64,000 bases of DNA from Pseudomonas luteola NBRC 103146 (GTDB lineage: Bacteria > Pseudomonadota > Gammaproteobacteria > Pseudomonadales > Pseudomonadaceae), in the NCBI RefSeq assembly GCF_002091675.1, contig NZ_BDAE01000008.1:62001-126000 (forward strand). Reading direction: 5' to 3'. The position numbers were made by a program, and so were the translations under genes. Each line of letters begins with the position of its first letter. The first letter of the stretch is position 1. Below are positions 59,489 to 64,000 of this stretch, one piece after another. A model generated the notes under the pieces. The model worked only from the letters and a program-made list of their open reading frames with translations. It had not been told where the DNA came from and ran no database searches.

Positions 59489-59698
59489 ATGTCTACTCGC
59501 CAAACCGGTACCGTCAAGTGGTTCAACGATGAAAAAGGCTTCGGCTTCATCACTCCGCAGAGCGGCCCGGACGTTTTCGTACACTACCGTGCCATTCAGA
59601 GCACTGGCTTCAAGAGCCTGAAGGAAGGCCAAGCCGTTTCCTTCCTGGTCGTGCAAGGCCAGAAGGGCCTGCAGGCTGATGAGGTTCAGGTAGTTTAA
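59489..59698 (+). CDS. Cold-shock domain protein (CspA family)
   Basis: 69-residue single cold-shock domain, a nucleic-acid chaperone. RNP1 motif KGFGFITP and RNP2 motif VFVHY are both present, after the typical [17 protein letters not shown] opening. ATG 59489 has GGGAG seven bases upstream. The 240-bp region before it could include a long structured leader as in other csp genes, which I could not fold here. A clear terminator follows. Confidence 0.95.
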   Translation: MSTRQTGTVKWFNDEKGFGFITPQSGPDVFVHYRAIQSTGFKSLKEGQAVSFLVVQGQKGLQADEVQVV

Positions 59699-59714
59699 CT
59701 ACCCCGACTTCTCG

Positions 59715-59746
59715 AAAAAGCCCCGCTGCAAAGCTGGGCTTTTTTT
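59715..59746 (+). terminator. Rho-independent terminator of the cold-shock gene
   Basis: AAAAAGCCC and GGGCTTTTTTT arms around a short GC-containing loop, 17 bases after the stop, with a clear T-tract. Confidence 0.9.
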
Positions 59747-59776
59747 ATGCCTGCACGACAGACATCAGGATGATAT

Positions 59777-60385
59777 ATGCTTCGTAAACTAGGACTCGTT
59801 CTGCTTCTGACCCTATCAGGATGTGCGGTGTTTCCAGGCGATCAGGTCGCCCCCACACCAGGGCCTATCGCTTCGCCGTCTTTCGCCCGTCCTGGATTAC
59901 ACGTGGAATTCAATTTCTACCGTGGCGAACCCGGCGATGGGGATGCCCGATCTATTCCAGTAGCGCGTGAGGGTCTGGAACCGGCCCTCGTCCAGGCATT
60001 GCAGGCCTCGGAGCTCTTCAGTCATTACAGCCTGGCGCCTGATCGTGCCGAGCCTGGTGATTACGTGCTCAAGTTGAAGCTATACAACCACAGCGCCATG
60101 GCAGCTTCTGTTGCCAGCGGCATGCTTACCGGCGCAACGCTATTTATTGTCCCCGGCGTGGCCAAGGACAACTTTACCCTGACAGGCGAGTTATTCGACC
60201 CTAGCCTGCACCCAGTTGCCCGGCACCGTAACGATGATTCCATCAAGACCTGGATGGGTATCTGGTTTCTTCCCTTCATGGGACATACAACCGGCGAAGC
60301 GATTACTGATACCTTTACCCGGCAGGTCAACGAGCTGCTAAAGACCTTGATAGCTGAGCAGCCAACGTTTCAGACACTGCAATGA
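59777..60385 (+). CDS. Predicted lipoprotein (202 aa)
   Basis: Lipoprotein with signal MLRKLGLVLLLTLSGCAV and lipobox LSGC, lipidated at about Cys16. The mature part has a LHVEFNFYRGEPGDG block and a hydrophobic central segment (MAASVASGMLTGATLFIVPG) that may contact the membrane. It ends with a helix (FTRQVNELLKTLIAEQ). Such architecture is seen in DUF-type outer-membrane lipoproteins, but I do not recognise the family. It stands between the cold-shock gene and a micro-protein gene on the same strand. Confidence 0.8.
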   Translation: MLRKLGLVLLLTLSGCAVFPGDQVAPTPGPIASPSFARPGLHVEFNFYRGEPGDGDARSIPVAREGLEPALVQALQASELFSHYSLAPDRAEPGDYVLKLKLYNHSAMAASVASGMLTGATLFIVPGVAKDNFTLTGELFDPSLHPVARHRNDDSIKTWMGIWFLPFMGHTTGEAITDTFTRQVNELLKTLIAEQPTFQTLQ

Positions 60386-60470
60386 CCGTTGGCCGAAAAC
60401 ATTGAACGGGTCTGTATAAGTTCAGTCACACCTTATGAGCCATTCATAACCACGCAATGCGAGGTGAGCC

Positions 60471-60620
60471 ATGACTGAACAAACGCGAAATGCCGAAAAC
60501 GAAAAAAGAGATCAAGCAGAAAAGCCACGCCGCACAGAACATGCCCAGGTGGATTCGGAGCGTAACCCGCCTTCTCCCAACAGCCCTGATCGCATGAAAG
60601 ACGGCACGGGTTATAACTAA
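60471..60620 (+). CDS. Hydrophilic micro-protein (49 aa)
   Basis: 49 codons from ATG 60471 to TAA 60618, encoding a very polar peptide without hydrophobic segments: MTEQTRNAENEKRDQAEKPR at the start, NPPSPNSPDRMKDGTGYN at the end. A strong GAGGTGA ribosome-binding site sits four bases upstream and a terminator hairpin starts right after the stop. Composition suggests a disordered stress-type protein; family not recognised. Confidence 0.65.
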   Translation: MTEQTRNAENEKRDQAEKPRRTEHAQVDSERNPPSPNSPDRMKDGTGYN

Positions 60621-60645
60621 GAAAGGGCGCGTATGCGCCCTTCTT
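60621..60645. terminator. Bidirectional terminator between convergent genes
   Basis: GAAAGGGCGC-GTAT-GCGCCCTTC hairpin followed by TTC-rich sequence, directly after the micro-protein stop. It faces the end of the sugar dehydrogenase gene. Confidence 0.8.
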
Positions 60646-61784
60646 CATTCAAGCCCTATTTTCAGCACTTCCCCTTCTGACGAATCCGTTAATACGTACA
60701 GATAACCATCAGGTCCCTGGCGAACGTCCCGGATACGTGCCCCTTTTTCTTCCAGCAAACGCTCCTCATGGACAACCTTGTTGCCCTCCAGCTGCAGCCG
60801 GATCAGATTCTCTTGAGCAAGAGCGCCAATGAAGAGGCTGTTTTTCCAGGCGGGAAACTGATCGGCTGAGTAGAAGGCCATGCCGCTGACGCCCGGCGAC
60901 TTCTCCCATACATACAATGGCTGCTCTGTCCCTGGTACGTCCTTGCCCTTTGCTTCCGGAATGGGTGTATAGGAGTAGTTGATCCCGTGGGTAGCCACAG
61001 GCCAACCATAATTTTTACCTGCCAGCGGAATATTGACCTCATCTCCTCCACGAGGCCCATGCTCATTCGTCCACACCTGTCCGGTCCAGGGATTCAGGGC
61101 CGCGCCCTGCTGGTTGCGATGCCCATAGGACCAGATCTCCGGGCGAGCACCTGACTGGCCTACAAAGGGGTTATCGTTCGGAACGGTGCCATCGGCCTTG
61201 ATGCGAACAAGCTTGCCCTGGAGCTTATCGAGCGCCTGCGCCGTGATACGTTGGTTGTTCTCACCCAGCGCAATGAATAGATAGCCCTGCTGATCAAACA
61301 CCAGCCGCGAGCCGAAATGCGCACCGGTAGAAAGTTTGGGCTCTTGCCTGAAAATCACGGTAAAGCCTTCTACACGGGTCATGTCAGCAGAGAGCGTGCC
61401 TCGCCCAACCGCCGTACCAGCCTTGTCATCCTCGCCTCCCCCTTCGGAGTAACTGAGATAAATAAGACGATCCTCAGCAAAAGAAGGAGACAAAGCCACG
61501 TCCATCAAGCCGCCCTGGCTGCGATTGTAGACAACCGGCAAGCCTGCAATAGGGTTAGATACAGAGCCGTCGCTCTTGAGTACACGTAGGCGCCCGGGCC
61601 GCTCGGTTACCAGCATTCCCTTTTGATCAGGCAAAAAAGCCAGCCCCCACGGATGGTCCAAGCCTTTCTTAATGACCGTAACGCTAACCTTGCCTTTCTC
61701 ACTGGGATAGGTAGCGACCTGTCCCTGAGCAATGACTACATCACTTAACAGCAACGCGCCTGCTGCCAACGCCCACTTAAACAT
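60645..61784 (-). CDS. PQQ-dependent aldose sugar dehydrogenase (YliI type)
   Basis: 379-residue periplasmic enzyme with a six-bladed propeller. Signal peptide MFKWALAAGALLLSDVVIA, then the family start VTVIKKGLDHPWGLAFLPDQ. Conserved patches: HFGSRLVFDQQGYLFIALGE, EIWSYGHRNQQGAALNPWTG, TNEHGPRGGDEVN (metal site) and VSGMAFYSADQFPAWKNSLF. It oxidises sugars using PQQ as cofactor. No PQQ synthesis genes are in view. Monocistronic between the shared terminator and a 312-bp gene-free stretch. Confidence 0.93.
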   Translation of the reverse strand: MFKWALAAGALLLSDVVIAQGQVATYPSEKGKVSVTVIKKGLDHPWGLAFLPDQKGMLVTERPGRLRVLKSDGSVSNPIAGLPVVYNRSQGGLMDVALSPSFAEDRLIYLSYSEGGGEDDKAGTAVGRGTLSADMTRVEGFTVIFRQEPKLSTGAHFGSRLVFDQQGYLFIALGENNQRITAQALDKLQGKLVRIKADGTVPNDNPFVGQSGARPEIWSYGHRNQQGAALNPWTGQVWTNEHGPRGGDEVNIPLAGKNYGWPVATHGINYSYTPIPEAKGKDVPGTEQPLYVWEKSPGVSGMAFYSADQFPAWKNSLFIGALAQENLIRLQLEGNKVVHEERLLEEKGARIRDVRQGPDGYLYVLTDSSEGEVLKIGLE

Positions 61785-62096
61785 AGTGTTCCCCCTTTTA
61801 ACCGGAGAACTGACTGTAGCGCTTTACTTTGGTTAAAAAGGCCCACTCACATAGACAGTTACAATAAGCGAGCGCTTACAAACGTAGTCCGTTTCGGCAC
61901 CCTTGAACAGGAATGGTATTACCCTATAGTAGATCAGTGCTGTGAAAGCAGTGTTAGCGATTCAGGTTGCAGGGGGTTAATCAGGGAAGAGGGGCCGTGA
62001 TCAGCATCGACTCCTGCATTGGACGTTGCCGTTACCGACTTGACTATACGGGCTACGGCAAAGACAAGCGTTCAATGCATAGAATTTAAGTAGGGG
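61785..62096. other. Gene-free 312-bp region
   Basis: Upstream of the sugar dehydrogenase gene (-) and downstream of the micro-protein gene at 62097 (-). Contains no open frame with a plausible ribosome-binding site, and I recognise no repeat. Confidence 0.5.
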
Positions 62097-62243
62097 TTAG
62101 CGACGACGTGCGCGACGACGCTGCTCTTCTGCCAAACGCTCCCGCTCGCGGCTGCGCACAGGAATAGGCTGAAGACGCGGCTGATCAGCCAGGCCCAGCG
62201 CCTCGATCAATTTGGACGCCAGCTCTTGAATACGTTCTTTCAT
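62097..62243 (-). CDS. PA1414-like arginine-rich micro-protein (48 aa)
   Basis: 48-residue peptide starting MKERIQELASKLIEALGL and ending in an Arg-rich tail (RLAEEQRRRARRR). It resembles, from memory, the PA1414 family of Pseudomonas, whose leader gives rise to the anaerobically induced regulatory RNA SicX in P. aeruginosa. ATG 62243 follows AGGAGA by six bases. Longer readings from 62321 lack support. I found no convincing Anr box upstream, so the regulation may differ or lie further away. Confidence 0.6.
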   Translation of the reverse strand: MKERIQELASKLIEALGLADQPRLQPIPVRSRERERLAEEQRRRARRR

Positions 62244-62513
62244 CACCGATCTCCTGAGATCTACTACCTGTAATACAGAGACTGCATGTCTGCCGGAAAA
62301 TTGCCTGAATAACGCACTCAACAGATTATCGGCAGGCTTACCTTAATATTGAGTCAATTTTGCCCTATTCAATTCCAGAACTATTGCCCCAGCCGTAACA
62401 CTATATTTCGCTCAACCCAAACGGCCTGTGCGCTACGTTGCAAACAGACAAGTATGCAACCAGAACCAGTTTTTGAAGGACTAAACAGTAGTGCTCTGGA
62501 AGAGGCAGTATTC

Positions 62514-63377
62514 ATGCGTGTTCCGCTTTCACCCTGGCTGGTCATCTTTGCCATTGCCCTAAGCGTCGGGGCCTGTACCCGTGTCGGATTTGCCTATAAG
62601 CACCTCAATACGCTTATACCGTGGTCGATGAACGATTACCTCGACATGAACTCCGAGCAGCGTCGTTGGTTTGACGAACGGTTGGCAGACCATCTGCGTT
62701 GGCACTGTAGCCACGAGCTGCCTCGCTATCTGGAGTGGATGGATGGCATCAAGACTATGGTGCGTAACCAGCAGGTATCCCCAGTAACGATCAGGGCTCG
62801 CATGGATGAACTCAAACAGGCCGTCGATACCCTGGCGGTTGAAATCACACCGACCAGTACCGATCTGTTAAAACAGCTGACCGATCAGCAGGTCGCAGAG
62901 CTGAAGGAAGAGTTGGACCGTGACATCAGGGACCGTCGTAAAAAGTACCTCGACCCTTCCCGCGGCGAACAGATTCGAGATCGGGCCGCTCGTATGGAGG
63001 AACGCATCAGCTTCTGGACAGGCTCGCTCAATCCGGCTCAGAAAGACCGAATCATGCAATGGTCGGTGCAACTTGGTGATCAAAATCAGGCCTGGGTCGG
63101 CAATCGGATTCAGTGGCAGCGAGAACTGCTTGAGGCCTTGCAACATCGCGGCGAGCCAGATTTCCCACAGCGCGTCAAACAGCTGCTGCAGGATCGGGAA
63201 AGCCTGTGGACGCCTGCTTACCGGGAAAGCTTTTCGAAAACTCAGGAGGCAGCGATTTCGCTTATTGACGACGTGTACAAAACCACGGATGAAACACAGC
63301 GTAATCAGATCGTCAGTCGATTAACGGATATACAGAAAGACCTTGAACCTCAACGGTGCGATAGAACGAAAAATTAG
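62514..63377 (+). CDS. Predicted lipoprotein (DUF6279-like, 287 aa)
   Basis: Lipoprotein: MRVPLSPWLVIFAIALSVGA then Cys in the lipobox VGAC. The mature part is helical with regular basic/acidic segments (SEQRRWFDERLADHLRWHCS, RMDELKQAVDTLAVEI, ELKEELDRDIRDRRKKY). This is the layout of the Pseudomonas lipoprotein family usually labelled DUF6279 (from memory). ATG 62514 places the signal at the N-terminus; the frame stays open upstream without signal character. Function unknown; probably periplasmic face of the outer or inner membrane. Confidence 0.75.
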   Translation: MRVPLSPWLVIFAIALSVGACTRVGFAYKHLNTLIPWSMNDYLDMNSEQRRWFDERLADHLRWHCSHELPRYLEWMDGIKTMVRNQQVSPVTIRARMDELKQAVDTLAVEITPTSTDLLKQLTDQQVAELKEELDRDIRDRRKKYLDPSRGEQIRDRAARMEERISFWTGSLNPAQKDRIMQWSVQLGDQNQAWVGNRIQWQRELLEALQHRGEPDFPQRVKQLLQDRESLWTPAYRESFSKTQEAAISLIDDVYKTTDETQRNQIVSRLTDIQKDLEPQRCDRTKN

Positions 63378-63706
63378 CACGATCAGCGGAACTGTTGAGT
63401 AATTACCTGAGGTCTTATTCCTAAGTTTGTAATATTGGTCAAAATTTAACCGACGAATGACCTTTTCCAATTCGGCTAGATCGATATTATTCCCCTGAGC
63501 CTGTTTTACGTGCCTGAGTGCCTGGCTCCTCCTGTCATAACAAGAACGTAGCGTGTTCCACGTGGCGGACTTTTTTGAATATTAACTACCTGCTCAACCC
63601 CGGATGAATGTTGACGTCAGGCATTGCTTTGGCCTCTGGCTGTTTGCCTGCTAGTGCAGGCTGCTGAGCAATCGCCGCTCCTGTTAAACCTAGGGGAGTG
63701 AAACCC
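63378..63706. other. Gene-free 329-bp region
   Basis: Between the DUF6279-like lipoprotein gene and the porin gene, both on the plus strand; the first half is AT-rich and should hold the porin promoter. A reverse-strand open frame from 63963 is antisense to the porin and is not credible. Confidence 0.5.
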
Positions 63707-64000
63707 ATGCCAAACCCTTCATGGCTTGTTTTTATTGTGGCGGCTCTTGCCTCCGGTACTGCTACAGCCCAGACGCTCTTGCAGCGTGACCTGGGCGGCT
63801 TCGATATGACCCTGGGAACGACCCAGACGCGCACTATGGCCCAGGGACTCGTCAAGCCTTCTAACGGCGCAGTAAATGGCGGTCTGGATTTCACCCATGA
63901 CACTGGCTTGTATTTTGGCCAGTGGACGGCGAACAGCGGATCCTCCGCGGATAACCTGTCCATTGAAATGGATACTTATGCGGGCTACAAGCATCGCTTT
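63707..64000 (+). CDS. TorF-type putative porin, N-terminal part (cut by window edge)
   Basis: First 98 residues of an outer-membrane protein, running off the right edge. Signal peptide MPNPSWLVFIVAALASGTAT with cleavage after TAQ. The mature part begins with strand-like repeats and the block VNGGLDFTHDTGLYFGQWTA, then IEMDTYAGYKHRF, which matches the TorF (Gcw_chp) porin family: repeated short strands with W/G/D-Y patterns. ATG 63707 follows GGGGAG by about nine bases. Confidence 0.75.
   Translation, partial: MPNPSWLVFIVAALASGTATAQTLLQRDLGGFDMTLGTTQTRTMAQGLVKPSNGAVNGGLDFTHDTGLYFGQWTANSGSSADNLSIEMDTYAGYKHRF

Noticed and set aside
1-64000. tRNA, rRNA, CRISPR arrays, insertion sequences, integrases
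   Set aside because: I looked for cloverleaf-like 3' ends, regularly spaced repeats and transposase motifs and saw none; a dedicated search could still find something small.

Overview
The window looks like a chromosomal segment of a Pseudomonas-type gammaproteobacterium of moderately high GC. The evidence is the gorA-galU neighbourhood, the LigD domain order (PE-ligase-polymerase) next to Ku, a PA1414-like micro-protein, a DUF3618/holin-like stress operon, and Shine-Dalgarno sites and ATGA/TGATG/TTGA overlaps of the usual kind. I see no rRNA, tRNA, CRISPR array, insertion sequence or prophage. Coding density is high, and the gene-free stretches are listed individually.

Left end, about 1-14 kb: a lipid locus that I read as a bacterial sphingolipid-type biosynthesis and export cluster. 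It holds a fatty acyl-AMP ligase (cut by the left edge), a GNAT-fold acyltransferase resembling the bacterial ceramide synthase bCerS, and two unrelated nucleotidyltransferases converging on a shared palindrome. These are followed by a second-looking LptF/LptG permease pair, a CDP-alcohol phosphotransferase, a DAG/ceramide-kinase-like lipid kinase, and an orphan protein with a possible nucleotidyltransferase signature. Two LpxO/OlsC-type Asp/Asn beta-hydroxylases and a three-part glycosyltransferase/ELM1 protein complete it. Serine palmitoyltransferase, its acyl carrier protein and the ceramide reductase are not in view. If they exist they probably lie just outside the left edge, in the direction the acyl-AMP ligase gene is transcribed. 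This is the most interesting system in the window.

14-25 kb: a secreted purine nucleoside permease, a relic of an oligopeptide ABC permease, a gamma-glutamyltransferase, and a five-gene desferrioxamine-type siderophore operon (desA-desB-MFS exporter-desC-desD). The operon lies behind a good Fur-box match and ends in a strong hairpin.

25-40 kb: stress and signalling genes. These are a receiver protein, a hybrid histidine kinase, an MHS-family transporter, and an SRPBCC / zinc alcohol dehydrogenase / molybdopterin oxidoreductase operon. An HWE-type sensor kinase follows, whose phospho-accepting histidine is replaced by aspartate; it is translationally coupled to a receiver protein. Then come tandem DUF421 membrane proteins, a thioredoxin-reductase-like flavoprotein and three ferritin-like proteins.

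40-64 kb: mostly housekeeping. NAD recycling (pncC-nadE), molybdenum-cofactor maturation (xdhC-mocA), NHEJ repair (ku-ligD), a PIG-L deacetylase, a TRIC-type channel with an AraC regulator divergent from an SBF-type transporter, gor and galU. After these come lipoproteins, the three-gene DUF3618/holin operon, a NUDIX hydrolase, a DsbA-like protein, a second-type peptide deformylase, a CvfB-like S1 protein, a cold-shock protein, a PQQ-dependent sugar dehydrogenase, micro-proteins and the start of a TorF-type porin. Product assignments rest on motifs and remembered family sequences; no database search was possible.
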